From assembly GCF_030848575.1 (NCBI RefSeq), contig NZ_JAVDDX010000002.1:930001-994000 (forward strand): a stretch of DNA of 64,000 nucleotides, written 5' to 3'. The notes beneath the pieces are model-generated. The model was not told the DNA's origin. It made no database searches and saw only the letters and a list, made by a program, of their open reading frames with translations. Shown piece after piece: positions 53,441 to 63,173 of the stretch; positions within the stretch are counted from its first letter, which is position 1; the number at the start of each line of letters is the position of its first letter. This stretch comes from Haloarcula sp. H-GB4 (GTDB lineage: Archaea > Halobacteriota > Halobacteria > Halobacteriales > Haloarculaceae). A program made the position numbers and the translations under genes.

Positions 53441-53758
53441 CTACTCGTCGACGGGCGCAAACCGGTGGCGGACGACATCGCTGTCGTCGTCCCACTCGAA
53501 GCTGCCGTGGACTTTCTTCATTCGGTTCTTGTACGCAGCGAGGTCCTCTGACCCCTCTCGCTGTGCGTCCTCGTCAGTCATGTCGCCAAGCGTCCGGTGT
53601 GTTACGTCTGTCACCTCAAACTCGGTGCCGTCGATATCGAACGTGTCGCCCTCATCAGCGTACTGGTGACCACGGTGCATCTGAGTGACCCGCCCCTCAG
53701 CGGCCATCTGCTGGACGTGGTCGTTGGGCAGAATCTCGCCGGCGTCAATCTGTGCCAT
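53441..53758 (-). CDS. ASCH domain protein
   Basis: A 105-residue protein with an ASCH-type beta-barrel: 'AQIDAGEILPNDHVQQMAA', 'DTFDIDGTEFEVTDVTHRTLGDM' (shortened) and 'SFEWDDDSDVVRHRFAPV'. ASCH domains share a PUA-like fold and bind RNA or hydrolyse modified nucleosides. The ATG at 53758 is preferred; the open frame to 54010 crosses the divergent GTPase start. Specific role unknown. Confidence 0.8.
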   Translation of the reverse strand: MAQIDAGEILPNDHVQQMAAEGRVTQMHRGHQYADEGDTFDIDGTEFEVTDVTHRTLGDMTDEDAQREGSEDLAAYKNRMKKVHGSFEWDDDSDVVRHRFAPVDE

Positions 53759-53852
53759 ACCGAAACTGTGTCCGGGACGCTCAAAAACATGACTCGCAAC
53801 AGTTTGGGGCGCGATTGAACGCGCTTTTACGCTCCGGCCGTCAACGGAACCT

Positions 53853-54848
53853 ATGAGCCATCCCTTCGAGGGTCTGCCGACGACGCCCACTGCCGAGGAG
53901 CTCGTGGACAAAGCCTTCTCGCGGGCGTCACGCGCCGGCGGGGCCAAGGACGGGAACGAAGCCCAGCAGTCGATGCTGATGACGGCGTCGAACATCGCCT
54001 CCGACAACATGGAGAACGTGGTGACCGCGTGGCCGACGATTGACGACCTCGACCCCTTCTACGTCGAACTCGCCGACGCCGTTGTCGGCGAGGCCTACCC
54101 CGCGGACGACGACCCCGGTATCGACGCGCTGAAACAGCACCTTTCGGAGATCTCGTGGGCCGCCGACAAGGTCGTCGAGATCCGCCAGGAGTACGAGAGC
54201 CGCGTCGCCCGCGGCGATATCGACACCGCCCGGAAGCTCCGCAAGCAGGCCTTCGCCCGTATCGCCGACGTCGTCGAGGAAGTCGAAGACGACCTCGCCG
54301 CCGTCTCGACCGCACACAACGCCCTCAAAGACATCCCCGACATCCGCCCGGACGAGCCAGCTATCGTCGTCGCCGGCTACCCCAACGTCGGCAAGTCGTC
54401 GTTCGTCAACCGCGTTACGCGGGCCGACAACGAGATCGCTTCGTATCCGTTTACCACGACGCAGATCCGCGTCGGTCACTTCGAGGACCAGCGCATCCGC
54501 TACCAGCTCGTCGACACACCCGGCCTGCTCGACCGGCCACCGGAGGACCGCAACGAGATCGAGTCACAGGCTGTGAGCGCGCTTGAACACCTCGCCGACG
54601 CAGTCCTTGTATTCATCGACCCGAGTGGCGAGTGTGGCTATCCGCTCGCGGACCAGCTGGAACTGCGAAACGCCATCGAAGCGCGCTTCGACGTGCCGGT
54701 GCTGACCATCGCAAACAAGAGCGACCTCTCGACGGACGTGGAGGCCGACCACTACATGAGCGTCACCGAAGACGACAACGTCGACGGCGTGTTGCAGGCC
54801 GCTATCGACGCGGTGGACTACGAACTCGAACTGCCGTTTGACGAGTAG
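53853..54848 (+). CDS. NOG1-type GTPase
   Basis: A 331-residue protein. A helical N-domain (~1-160) precedes a GTPase domain with G1 'GYPNVGKSSFVN' (~172-183), G3 'DTPGLLDRPPEDRNEIE' and G4 'NKSDLS', plus the NOG1-type 'YPFTTTQIRVGHFE' switch. Archaeal NOG1 acts in large-subunit ribosome assembly. It is divergent from the ASCH gene. Confidence 0.93.
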   Translation: MSHPFEGLPTTPTAEELVDKAFSRASRAGGAKDGNEAQQSMLMTASNIASDNMENVVTAWPTIDDLDPFYVELADAVVGEAYPADDDPGIDALKQHLSEISWAADKVVEIRQEYESRVARGDIDTARKLRKQAFARIADVVEEVEDDLAAVSTAHNALKDIPDIRPDEPAIVVAGYPNVGKSSFVNRVTRADNEIASYPFTTTQIRVGHFEDQRIRYQLVDTPGLLDRPPEDRNEIESQAVSALEHLADAVLVFIDPSGECGYPLADQLELRNAIEARFDVPVLTIANKSDLSTDVEADHYMSVTEDDNVDGVLQAAIDAVDYELELPFDE

Positions 54849-54999
54849 CGAGACGCCGACCATCGGGAGGCGTCTCGAAAACGCCGAGCGGGGAGCGCAG
54901 CGACCCACGAGGGTACGGTTGCCGTCGCGAGGCTGTCGTCATCGGAAGATGACGTGTAAAAACGGCCAAGCAGAAGCCGCAGTGGTGAGTAAGAACGGC

Positions 55000-55713
55000 T
55001 TATTCTAGTTCGTACGTGACACTAACGGAGGCGTCGACAGTGACATCGCCGGGCTGGATGTTCGTGCGTCCGCCGGCATCACTGGCAGCCATCGCTTCCG
55101 CGTACACGACGGGGCGGCCGTGGTCGCTGGTCTGGACCGTGACAGCGTCACCGACGGATCGATCCTCCGCAGCGGCGACGACTTCGGCGTCCGTCCGAGC
55201 GTTGTCCATAGCGGTCGTCAGGGCTTCTTCACGGGCGTCCTGTCGCGTCTCCTCGCTCAGTGAGTAGCGCACGCCCTCGACACGATCCGCGCCGGCGTCG
55301 ACTGCGGCATCGATGAGTGTCCCGGCAGTCGAAACGTTGCTCGTTTCGGCCTCGACGGTGTGGATCGCCACGTAGCCCACCTGTTCGCGACCCTCTCGAC
55401 TCTCCTCGTACTCGGGGCGGATCTGGAACCGAGAGGAGGTCACGTCTGCGCCCTCGGCTTCCAGCGCCGACGTGATGGCGTCAGCGTCGCCGCTGAGGTT
55501 GTTGCGCGCCGCTTCGGCGGTCTCACCGCGGCCCACGGCGGCGACGGTGACAGTTGCACGGTCGGGCGCGCGTTCGACGGTCGCATCGGCGTTGACGCTC
55601 ACGGTCGAATTCGTTGACGGTGCGACGGTTCCAGTATCCGCGAGTGCGAATCCAACGCCACCGGCGACGAGCAATGTCAGCACACCAGCGATTGCGAGTG
55701 GTCGTGATACCAT
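55000..55713 (-). CDS. SIMPL/DUF541 family secreted protein
   Basis: A 237-residue protein with an N-terminal signal or anchor (~5-24) and a SIMPL domain: 'VSVNADATVERAPDRATVTVAAVGRGETAEAA' (shortened), 'GYVAIHTVEAETSNVSTAG', 'VEGVRYSLSEETRQDAREEALT' and 'VTVDASVSVTYEL'. Family members are surface or periplasmic oligomers with unclear function. Confidence 0.9.
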   Translation of the reverse strand: MVSRPLAIAGVLTLLVAGGVGFALADTGTVAPSTNSTVSVNADATVERAPDRATVTVAAVGRGETAEAARNNLSGDADAITSALEAEGADVTSSRFQIRPEYEESREGREQVGYVAIHTVEAETSNVSTAGTLIDAAVDAGADRVEGVRYSLSEETRQDAREEALTTAMDNARTDAEVVAAAEDRSVGDAVTVQTSDHGRPVVYAEAMAASDAGGRTNIQPGDVTVDASVSVTYELE

Positions 55714-55774
55714 ATCATCTCCGACACACCCAGTGGTATTTATGTCGTCGAACGCTCAAAGTCGGTTTTGAGCG

Positions 55775-57055
55775 TCAGCCGTTCCGTTCAACAGTGACAT
55801 AGTGAACTTCCGTCGCAACGTCTCGACCGGCCGCGTCGTCAGCCGCGATATCGATCTGGTCGGCAAGCAGTGGTTGCTCCGCATCCGGCGGCAGACCGAC
55901 GGTGACAACGACGCGGCGCGGCCGCTGGAAAATGGCAGTGTTCGTCGACTCGACTTCGACCGACAGGACACTCGCCGGCGGGTCGACGCTCCCCTCAATG
56001 CCCTCGCGGATGTCCGACTCCGTCGTCGCTCGCTGGTAGGAGTCCAGCGTCACGCCGCCCAGAAACGCCGACAGGACGAGTATCGAGACGGCGAGAACGC
56101 CGATGCGTTTGACGGTCGCCGACCGCGCGTTGCTCTCCTGAAACCAGTGTTCCGGGCGGTAGCCCTGATACCAGAGTCCGACGAGCACTGCGAGGTTGAT
56201 CGAGAGGACGTTCACCAGCAAAAGCACGGCAGACCCGAGACTGACGAGCGGCTGGCCCCAGGCTATGCCGATGCCGACCGTAGCCGCCGGCGGGATGAGT
56301 GCGACGGCAATCATGACGCCGACGAGTGCCGTCGAGACGCCGCTGGTGAGGCTGACAACGCCGGCCGCACCAGCACCGAGTGCGACGATAAGCGAGAGGA
56401 AGTCGGGCGCGACCCGCTCGCGTATCTGGCCGACCGAGGTCACGTCGGCGAGCGGCGGAATGACGTTGGCGTACCGGACGAGCAGGGCGAAGGCAGTCGC
56501 GCTTGCGACGGCAAGTCCGAGCCCGATAGCCTGGAGTTTGACGCCACGGGCGAACATCTCGTTGTCGTCGACGACGGTCCCGACGTTGGCAGTCATCGCC
56601 GGCCCGATGAGCGGCGCGATCACCATCGAACCGACGACGACAGCCGGGGAATCGAGCAGGAGCCCGGCAGTCGCGATAATCGCGCTGATGATGGTCATGA
56701 GCGCGTAGTTCGACAGTGAGGGGGCGAGGTCCTTCGCTTTCGATGTGAGCTCTTCCCGGGCGATACGGTCCTCGTCTTCCTCCTCAGCGTACGTCTCCTC
56801 TAGCTCCTCGAACTGGCTAGAGATGACAGTGTTCGCGTCCACGATGACAGTATAGCCGTCGTCGCTGATACCGACATCCCGCAGCTCTTCGAGGACTGGT
56901 TCAAGCGCGTTGGTCGGGACTGGGAAGGTGACGACAGCGGTGAACTCCCGACCGCTCGTCTCGTCGGTAAGCACGTAGTCGATGCCCTCCTCGGTCAGCA
57001 CGCCCAAGACGGCATCGCGCTTCCCGGTCGGAATCAGTAGCTGTACCAGCCGCAC
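55775..57055 (-). CDS. DUF389 family membrane protein (TIGR00341 type)
   Basis: A 426-residue protein with a soluble N-domain (~1-115), about seven helices with 'SPAVVVGSMVIAPLIGPAMTANVG' (shortened) and 'GVMIAVALIPPAATVGIGIAWG' (shortened), and a C-terminal soluble domain (~350-426). These membrane motifs define DUF389. Transport or sensing is assumed but not shown. A GTG at 57055 starts the conserved 'RLVQLLIPTGK'; the frame upstream to 57163 is not acidic. It is divergent from the EngB gene. Confidence 0.9.
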   Translation of the reverse strand: MRLVQLLIPTGKRDAVLGVLTEEGIDYVLTDETSGREFTAVVTFPVPTNALEPVLEELRDVGISDDGYTVIVDANTVISSQFEELEETYAEEEDEDRIAREELTSKAKDLAPSLSNYALMTIISAIIATAGLLLDSPAVVVGSMVIAPLIGPAMTANVGTVVDDNEMFARGVKLQAIGLGLAVASATAFALLVRYANVIPPLADVTSVGQIRERVAPDFLSLIVALGAGAAGVVSLTSGVSTALVGVMIAVALIPPAATVGIGIAWGQPLVSLGSAVLLLVNVLSINLAVLVGLWYQGYRPEHWFQESNARSATVKRIGVLAVSILVLSAFLGGVTLDSYQRATTESDIREGIEGSVDPPASVLSVEVESTNTAIFQRPRRVVVTVGLPPDAEQPLLADQIDIAADDAAGRDVATEVHYVTVERNG

Positions 57056-57202
57056 GGCTCCGGCTGGGACCGCCGACAATAAAAAGGCGGCTAGTCGGTG
57101 GGTCGCAGGTACAGAGCAAGCGGGAAACGCGGTCGTGAATCCGGACACTGTCGGTCTCTGCAAAACGGACGCGCTTTTCCCCGCTGGCGGAGTATACGGG
57201 GT

Positions 57203-57820
57203 ATGTTCGAATCACGACCAGACCGGGACGCCGAGGTGGTGCTCATTGGTCGGTCAAACGTCGGGAAATCGACGTTGATGCGCGAGATAACGGGCCACAC
57301 GTTCGACACGGGCCAGCGGCCCGGCGTCACGCGTTCGCCAAACCACTTCGACTGGGCCAGCGCCGACTTCGTTATCAGTGACCTCCCCGGCTTCGGGTAC
57401 ATGAAAGGCGTCCCCGAAGATGTCCGTGAGGAAATCAAGACCGACGTGGTTCAGTACGTCGAGCGAAATGCCGAGCATATTCTCGTCGGTATTCTCGTCG
57501 TGGACGGCAAGTCGGTCATCGACATCATCGACCGCCACTCCGGCCCCGACGAGATTCCACACGACGTGGAGATGTTCCATTTCCTCCGGGAGGTTGGCGT
57601 CGAACCGGTCGTCGCCGTCAACAAGATGGACAAGGTCGACGAGAAGGATGAGCGGTTGAATGAACTCTGTGATCGGCTCGGATTGCACCCGCCGTGGCAG
57701 CAGTGGCAGGAAACTATCGCACCGATCAGCGCAAAGCGCGGCACCACCGAGCCGCTGAACGAGACCGTCCGACACCACCTCCATGAGGCCCAGCGGGACG
57801 ACCTGTTTCAGTTCTTTTAA
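57203..57820 (+). CDS. engB: EngB-type GTP-binding protein
   Basis: A 205-residue TRAFAC GTPase with G1 '[14 protein letters not shown]', G2 '[11 protein letters not shown]', G3 '[13 protein letters not shown]' and G4 '[11 protein letters not shown]', closing with 'ISAKRGT' (G5). It is the archaeal EngB, likely a ribosome-assembly factor. The ATG at 57203 places the P-loop at the usual distance. Confidence 0.94.
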   Translation: MFESRPDRDAEVVLIGRSNVGKSTLMREITGHTFDTGQRPGVTRSPNHFDWASADFVISDLPGFGYMKGVPEDVREEIKTDVVQYVERNAEHILVGILVVDGKSVIDIIDRHSGPDEIPHDVEMFHFLREVGVEPVVAVNKMDKVDEKDERLNELCDRLGLHPPWQQWQETIAPISAKRGTTEPLNETVRHHLHEAQRDDLFQFF

Positions 57821-57970
57821 GCGGCTAAACCGTTCATAACCCAGCCTTACCCGAAAATCCACCGCGTGACAGCAGGACACCGGCGTTTGCCATCATGCTT
57901 TGTCCCAGAACATATGTGCGACTTTCAAGCACTAATTATTCATTAGAAGTGAACCATGGCATCTTGTCGT

Positions 57971-57978
57971 ATATATAA
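57971..57978 (+). promoter_or_regulatory. TATA box of the micropeptide/HprK-like operon
   Basis: 'atatataa' lies 33-40 bases before the ATG at 58011, so transcription would start near 58000 with a short leader. Confidence 0.5.
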
Positions 57979-58010
57979 CAATATGCAGTAGTCGCGTACA
58001 GACGAGCACG

Positions 58011-58073
58011 ATGAGTCAGATGATTGTCTATCTCGGTCCGACGCCGGGCCAGCATCTATCGAGGTGGCTATGA
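58011..58073 (+). CDS. 20-residue ORF coupled to the HprK-like kinase gene
   Basis: An ORF 'MSQMIVYLGPTPGQHLSRWL' ends in TGA at 58071-58073, overlapping the kinase ATG at 58070 (ATGA). It is preceded by a good TATA box. It could be a coupling leader, a real micropeptide or a precursor of a modified peptide, since HprK-like kinases also occur beside modified-peptide genes. Short size makes chance possible. Confidence 0.4.
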   Translation: MSQMIVYLGPTPGQHLSRWL

Positions 58074-59206
58074 ACCAACGCTCGTATGACTTCTTTGGCG
58101 ACGTTGTCGTGACTGTTCTCGGGGACGGTGGGCGGACGAGCCGGCAGTATCGGAAGATGTACGATCAGTTCGAGACCGACACGCCCGCGAACGACCCCGA
58201 CATCGTCATTGAGGAGACGACAGACGAGGTCCACGCGGAGGTCGTTCTCGGTGACCCCGACGACCATTACGCTTGGACTGGCGATGAGTTCGTCATCCGA
58301 AACGGGGCGGACTTCATCGCGGTCACGCCGGGCTGGCAACACATTCGAGTGACACGCGGTTTTGAGCCGTTTTACTCCATCTATCCGGTCGAGTTCCGTA
58401 TCCGACAGCAGCGGGCTGCGCGACAGCAGGCACTGATACACGCGTCAGGCGTACGACTCAACGGCCAGACGACGCTATTCCCGGCCTGGCGCGGAGCCGG
58501 CAAGACCAACACGTTGCTGTCGCTGTTGCGCGAGGGTGCGGACTTCCTCTCCGATGACCGGCTCTGGGTCGGCGCGGACGGCACGGCTGTCGGCTACCCG
58601 CTCGGTGTGAACCTCCAGCCGTTCAATATCGAGTCGTTCCCCGAAATAAAACGACAGCACGACACAGAGCGGGACCGACTACGCAGTGAACTCCACGGGT
58701 TTATCGACGAACGAGTCGATAGAGCCGGTTCGTTCCCGGAAACGGTACTCAACTTCCTGAACGAGACGTTTCTCGGCGACGACAGCCGGGATTTCACGAA
58801 TATCTCAGACCTGTATCCCCGTTCGGAGCACGTTGAGCAATCGACGGTCGACAACGTCGTGTTCCTCCAGGCCGCACCAAACGCTGACACAATCACTGTG
58901 GAAGGCATCTCGACCGACACCGCGATGTCGGCCACATCGTCTATCTGTAACTTCGAATGGGATGGACGACTCAGGGAATACTTCCACGCCTACGATTCAC
59001 TCGTTGATGACGGTTCGATGGTCGCCGCCCTCGATGCGGTCGTCAAACAGGAGCGAGCGACGTTCCGGGAACTGTTCGACGACGTCGCGACCTACCGCGC
59101 ATACATCCCCCGGAAACGGGACTGGGGCGACCACAATCTCGACACCGCCATCGTTGAGGCCGTCGAGTCGCTTGACTCCCCGCGTGTGATACAGGCCATG
59201 GATTGA
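58070..59206 (+). CDS. HprK-like P-loop kinase
   Basis: A 378-residue protein with a beta-rich start (~1-110) and an HPr-kinase-like core: 'ALIHASGVRLNGQTTLFPAWRGAGKTNTLLSLL' (P-loop at 'WRGAGKTNT', ~137-145) and 'DFLSDDRLWVGADG', the Asp-Asp metal-binding motif after the P-loop. HPr itself may be absent in this organism, so the target is unknown; such proteins in other prokaryotes sit near sulfotransferases, peptide-modifying enzymes or sugar-coat genes. The ATG at 58070 overlaps the upstream small ORF; a GTG at 58064 is an alternative. Confidence 0.8.
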   Translation: MNQRSYDFFGDVVVTVLGDGGRTSRQYRKMYDQFETDTPANDPDIVIEETTDEVHAEVVLGDPDDHYAWTGDEFVIRNGADFIAVTPGWQHIRVTRGFEPFYSIYPVEFRIRQQRAARQQALIHASGVRLNGQTTLFPAWRGAGKTNTLLSLLREGADFLSDDRLWVGADGTAVGYPLGVNLQPFNIESFPEIKRQHDTERDRLRSELHGFIDERVDRAGSFPETVLNFLNETFLGDDSRDFTNISDLYPRSEHVEQSTVDNVVFLQAAPNADTITVEGISTDTAMSATSSICNFEWDGRLREYFHAYDSLVDDGSMVAALDAVVKQERATFRELFDDVATYRAYIPRKRDWGDHNLDTAIVEAVESLDSPRVIQAMD

Positions 59207-59551
59207 GCCGAGTATCGTATATGCGTCGTGAAAACGGAATGAAACCGCGACATAACCTGAGAGTGACATTGAACCCCCCGGCTATGAGTAGATGGATAGT
59301 TGCGACAAAGCGTTCCCGTTGTGATAGCACCGAAAAGCAACGGCATACTCGCAGTAACCGAGCAATAACTAATCGCCGTTCAGCGAACGGGTCTGTGTTC
59401 GAGAGCCTAGCAATGTATCGATTATATGCCGAGACGGCCGACCGATGGCAGACGCGAGAGTCCCATCGTGGCGGGCGAGACAACGGATGGATCATAAGGA
59501 AGCAGTCGGGTTGCACCCTGACTCACCGCAGGATCTGTGCCGGGTGTGCGT
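59207..59551. other. 345-bp intergenic region
   Basis: No gene with convincing codon use is seen. A TATA-like 'cgattatatgc' near 59418-59428 is the only AT patch of note, but it is about 125 bases before the next ATG. The rest is moderately GC-rich with stop codons in all frames. Confidence 0.5.
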
Positions 59552-61399
59552 ATGGACAATAGCGACAGGTTCGAACGGTCGGCCACGACGACCAGACGAA
59601 GGGTGCTCAAAGGCATCGGTGCTGGCGTGAGTCTCACCGCGCTGGGAACCACTGTCAGCACCGGCCAGCAGTCAGACTACTGGACGGTTGTCGCACTGCC
59701 GGACACGCAGGTGTACGCCAAAGAGGGGACGCCCTACGCCAAGGATCAGACGCAGTGGATCGCCGACAACGCGGACGCGGAGAACATCGCGTTCGTCAGC
59801 CACGAAGGCGATGTGGTCGACCACGGCGACGACGACGCGGAGTGGCAGTACATGGATGCGGCCATGTCCACGCTCGATGGAGTGGTCCCATACGCTACCG
59901 TGACGGGTAATCACGACTACGCGACACTGTGGGACCGGAATTCCTCTATTGCCAAGTATCGGGAGTATTTCGGCCCGTCGCGGTACGATGGCCGGGACTG
60001 GTTCGGCGGGGCAGGCCCGACCAACGGCGACGAAGATCGAGACAACCTCAGCACCTACCAACTGTTTTCTGCCGGCGGCTACGACTTCCTCCATCTCGCC
60101 TTAGAGTGGGAGCCGCCGGGAACGGTGGGCGACCCGTCGACAACGCTGGGCTGGGCTCAGAGCGTCCTCGACCAGTATCCGAACCGGGCAACGATACTTA
60201 CGACGCACTCGTATCTCCGCGACGAGCCACAGCGACGGACCCGAGAGTTGCAGGAAGCGAGCGAGGTCGGCAATACGGGTCAGACCGTCTGGGAAGACCT
60301 CGTCTCCCCAAACGGTCAGATATTCATGATTCTCTGTGGCCACTGGCACGATGGGGCGGGCAAGAGCGGCGGGGAGGCCCATCAGGTGTCGACAAACGGC
60401 GACGGCACAGCAGTGTACGAGCTGCTTGCGAACTACCAGTTCCGAAACGACGGCGGGCATGGTCTGCTTCGCCGCATCGAGTTCCGTCCGGGGGACGGTT
60501 CTGACGCCCCGGACCGGATCCAGGTCCGGACATCCTCGCCGAGCACAGACGAGGAACAGACCGACGACGACTCGCAGTTCGGGTTCGACCTCGACTTTGA
60601 CGCCCGGTTCGGTTCGTCGTCCAAGACACCGGAACCAACGGCAACACCCGAGACGCCAGACGGACCGACGGCGACATTCCAGCAACGGACCGATGGCTAC
60701 AGCGGGACGACTGACACGGTGATACGCGCTGCCGATCCAGAGGCGAGCTACAGCACTGCTGAGACGCTGTCTATCAGCGGCGGCGGCCCGGAGGGCTCGG
60801 GCAGTAGCACGCAGGCACTCCTCCGGTTCGATGGTATCATCGGTACAGACGGCGGGCAGATACCGCCCGGATCGGACGTGAAACAGGCCACTGTAGCGCT
60901 GGAAACATCGGACAAGGGTGATGGCGCAGCCGTCCACCGACTGCGAACAGACTGGAGCGCCGATTCAACGTGGGCGTCGCTGGACGGCGGCATCCAGGCG
61001 GACGGGTCCCAGGCCGTCGCCGATGCGGTCACACGAACCGATGCGGTAGAGACAGGTGAGACTTCGATTGATGTGACAGCGAGTGTGGAGGCATGGGCAA
61101 ACGGTGCACAGAACGCAGGATGGGTGTTTCGTCCGCTCGGAAGCGACGGCTGGGATATCCAGAGCGCCGACAGCGACAGACCACCAACGCTGACCGTCAG
61201 CTACACCCCCGGAGAAACCGTGGCCGGCGATGCCGACGGCGACGGTGACGTTGACACTGGCGACGTAGACCGGATCCAGCGGTCGGTCGCCGGCGAGGAC
61301 AGTGATATCGACCGGGATGCGGCAGACATCGACGGCGACGGTGATGTCGACATCGGCGATGCCGTTGCCGCCCAGAACTTGGCGGGAGGGGACCAATGA
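59552..61399 (+). CDS. Tat-exported metallophosphoesterase with DNRLRE-like and dockerin domains
   Basis: A 615-residue secreted protein. 'TTTRRRVLKGIGAG' is a twin-arginine signal. The calcineurin-like domain (~38-320) has 'LPDTQVY', 'HEGDVVDHG', 'VTGNHDYA', 'TTHSYL' and 'CGHWHDG'. A Thr/Pro/Asp linker (~330-385), then a DNRLRE-type structural domain (~385-555) follow. The C-terminus (~560-612) is a type I dockerin: two Ca-binding loops, 'DADGDGDVDTGDVDRI' and 'DIDGDGDVDIGDAV'. It should hydrolyse phosphoesters outside the cell and dock to a cohesin. Its stop overlaps the next gene by 4 bases (ATGA). The ATG at 59552 is preferred over the GTG at 59537. Confidence 0.92.
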   Translation: MDNSDRFERSATTTRRRVLKGIGAGVSLTALGTTVSTGQQSDYWTVVALPDTQVYAKEGTPYAKDQTQWIADNADAENIAFVSHEGDVVDHGDDDAEWQYMDAAMSTLDGVVPYATVTGNHDYATLWDRNSSIAKYREYFGPSRYDGRDWFGGAGPTNGDEDRDNLSTYQLFSAGGYDFLHLALEWEPPGTVGDPSTTLGWAQSVLDQYPNRATILTTHSYLRDEPQRRTRELQEASEVGNTGQTVWEDLVSPNGQIFMILCGHWHDGAGKSGGEAHQVSTNGDGTAVYELLANYQFRNDGGHGLLRRIEFRPGDGSDAPDRIQVRTSSPSTDEEQTDDDSQFGFDLDFDARFGSSSKTPEPTATPETPDGPTATFQQRTDGYSGTTDTVIRAADPEASYSTAETLSISGGGPEGSGSSTQALLRFDGIIGTDGGQIPPGSDVKQATVALETSDKGDGAAVHRLRTDWSADSTWASLDGGIQADGSQAVADAVTRTDAVETGETSIDVTASVEAWANGAQNAGWVFRPLGSDGWDIQSADSDRPPTLTVSYTPGETVAGDADGDGDVDTGDVDRIQRSVAGEDSDIDRDAADIDGDGDVDIGDAVAAQNLAGGDQ

Positions 61400-62700
61400 G
61401 AGCCAGCCGAACGCTTGTTATCGCCGTTGCCCTGACGGTCGTAGTCGGAACGCTCCCGGTGGCGGTCGCCACACTGGCACCGGGATCTGCAAGCGCGATT
61501 TCGCTCGGTGACACAGTTTCGGGAGCGCCCGACGACGCGATCTCCGTTGCGCCCGGTGAAACAGTCACCGTGCGGGTCTGGGCCAACACAACAGCAGTGC
61601 GTGGCTACCAGACCAACGTCACGTTTGACCCCACCATCGCGGAGATTGACAGCGTTGCCGGCAGCGACGACTTTGACAGCCCCGTCACGAACGTGAACAA
61701 CGAGGCCGGCTGGGTCGCGTTCAACCAGCTTCGGTCCGAGGAGACAGACGACCCAGTTCTCGCCGAAATCACCCTCACAGTCCCGGCGGATGCGACCGGG
61801 ACTACACAGCTCGCCTTCGTCGAAGCGGACACGAAACTGTCGAACAGCGACGGCGAGACTGTCGCACCTGAAGCGTTCAACAGTATTGAGCTACGTGTCG
61901 ACAATGGTTCGGCGACTCCGACAGACACCGCGACACCGTCAGAAACGGACACGGCAACGGCTACGGAAGCAGTGACCGACACTGATGGCGGCGAAGATGG
62001 AAACGGTACTGACGGGTCTGATAGCAGCAACGACGGCGGTAGCAGCGATAGCGACGATGATGATGACAACGACAGTGGGGGCGGAGGCGGTGCTGTCTCC
62101 CCACCTGAACCATCGTTCTCAGTCATAAACACGTCGCTCAACAGAACATCGGTCGCGCCTGAACAGTCGGTCATGGTGTCCGGAACCATCGAGAATGCCG
62201 GTGACAGGGACGGGACGTTCGAAGCGCGTATCTATGATAACGGAACAGTGACTGGGAGGAATGCGAGCGTTGAGGTCCCGGACGGAGAACAGCGGCAGGT
62301 GAACCTCACAGTCCGGTTCAATACATCTGGTGTCCACGCCGTGAAACTCAACACAACCAGTGTGGGTAACGTAACCGTTCGAGCGGCAAACAGTACTACG
62401 AATGGGACGACGAATTCAGCCGGAAACGAGACCATGACTGAGACAGCAGCTAGGACCGTATCATCGACGCCAGGTTCGACAGCGTCGGCCACTGTAACCG
62501 ACACCGAGACGGCCACCGCATCGCAGACTGCTGCACAGACGACAGCCTCGGACACCGGGACCAGCACGACAACGCCCGTTTCGGATACGCAGACGGCAAC
62601 AACGGACGGCTCTGGCCCCGGCTTCAGTCTCACCGCCGTTGTCGTCTCGCTATCGCTATTGCTTGGCTGGCTCGGCCATCGACGGGACGGGAAGCAGTGA
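61396..62700 (+). CDS. Cohesin-domain surface protein with PGF-CTERM anchor
   Basis: A 434-residue protein. A Sec signal (~5-28) leads into a cohesin-like beta-sandwich (~35-170) with 'VSVAPGETVTVRVWANTT'-type strands ('ISVAPGETVTVRVWANT') and 'VAFNQLRSEETDDPVLAEITLTV' (shortened). A Thr/Asp/Ser/Gly-rich spacer (~175-235), a CARDB-like domain (~240-335) and a Thr/Ser spacer follow. The C-terminus has 'GPGFSLTAVVVSLSLLLGW' and basic residues, matching the PGF-CTERM sorting signal cut by archaeosortase. It should sit on the cell surface as the receptor for the dockerin of the upstream protein. Confidence 0.88.
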   Translation: MRASRTLVIAVALTVVVGTLPVAVATLAPGSASAISLGDTVSGAPDDAISVAPGETVTVRVWANTTAVRGYQTNVTFDPTIAEIDSVAGSDDFDSPVTNVNNEAGWVAFNQLRSEETDDPVLAEITLTVPADATGTTQLAFVEADTKLSNSDGETVAPEAFNSIELRVDNGSATPTDTATPSETDTATATEAVTDTDGGEDGNGTDGSDSSNDGGSSDSDDDDDNDSGGGGGAVSPPEPSFSVINTSLNRTSVAPEQSVMVSGTIENAGDRDGTFEARIYDNGTVTGRNASVEVPDGEQRQVNLTVRFNTSGVHAVKLNTTSVGNVTVRAANSTTNGTTNSAGNETMTETAARTVSSTPGSTASATVTDTETATASQTAAQTTASDTGTSTTTPVSDTQTATTDGSGPGFSLTAVVVSLSLLLGWLGHRRDGKQ

Positions 62701-62963
62701 CTCACGACGGCCGCCACGGCTACAGATAGCCAGTCGTTTCGACCACAGTCTACACGGTGAAAAGCTCAGCCCGGAAGCGGGTGTTACGACAGCCGGTTTT
62801 TGCGGAGAACATTCCTACGAGAAAATACCAGACGACCATGCAGATAGGGTGAGAGGGCCGCGTACCCGCAACAGCAACGATATGTGATCAGCTCGAAGTT
62901 CGCAGTACGCCAAGTGTGACGCTGTCGCTGCTCCATCGAATTCTACATGACGAAAATCTGGTA

Positions 62964-63035
62964 TGGACTCGCCGGGATTTGAACCCGGGGCCTCTTCCTT
63001 GCGAAGGAAGCGATCTGCCACTGATCTACGAGCCC
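62964..63035 (-). tRNA. tRNA-Ala (anticodon CGC)
   Basis: A 72-base cloverleaf on the minus strand: GGGCTCG/CGAGTCC acceptor with the G3-U70 pair that identifies alanine tRNA, anticodon stem CTTCC/GGAAG with loop TTCGCAA giving CGC, and T-arm CCGGG-TTCAAAT-CCCGG. Discriminator A. Confidence 0.96.
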
Positions 63036-63173
63036 GCGTGGTCTGCCACTCGAACGCGGAGTTATAAAAACCCTGCGCGTGAGAGCGGCCTTCGATAGCG
63101 ATTCACACTGTCCCGGCCAGCGGTTCGGACGGGTGGCACACCGACGCTGTCGCGAAGCGACAGCCCTCGGGGA

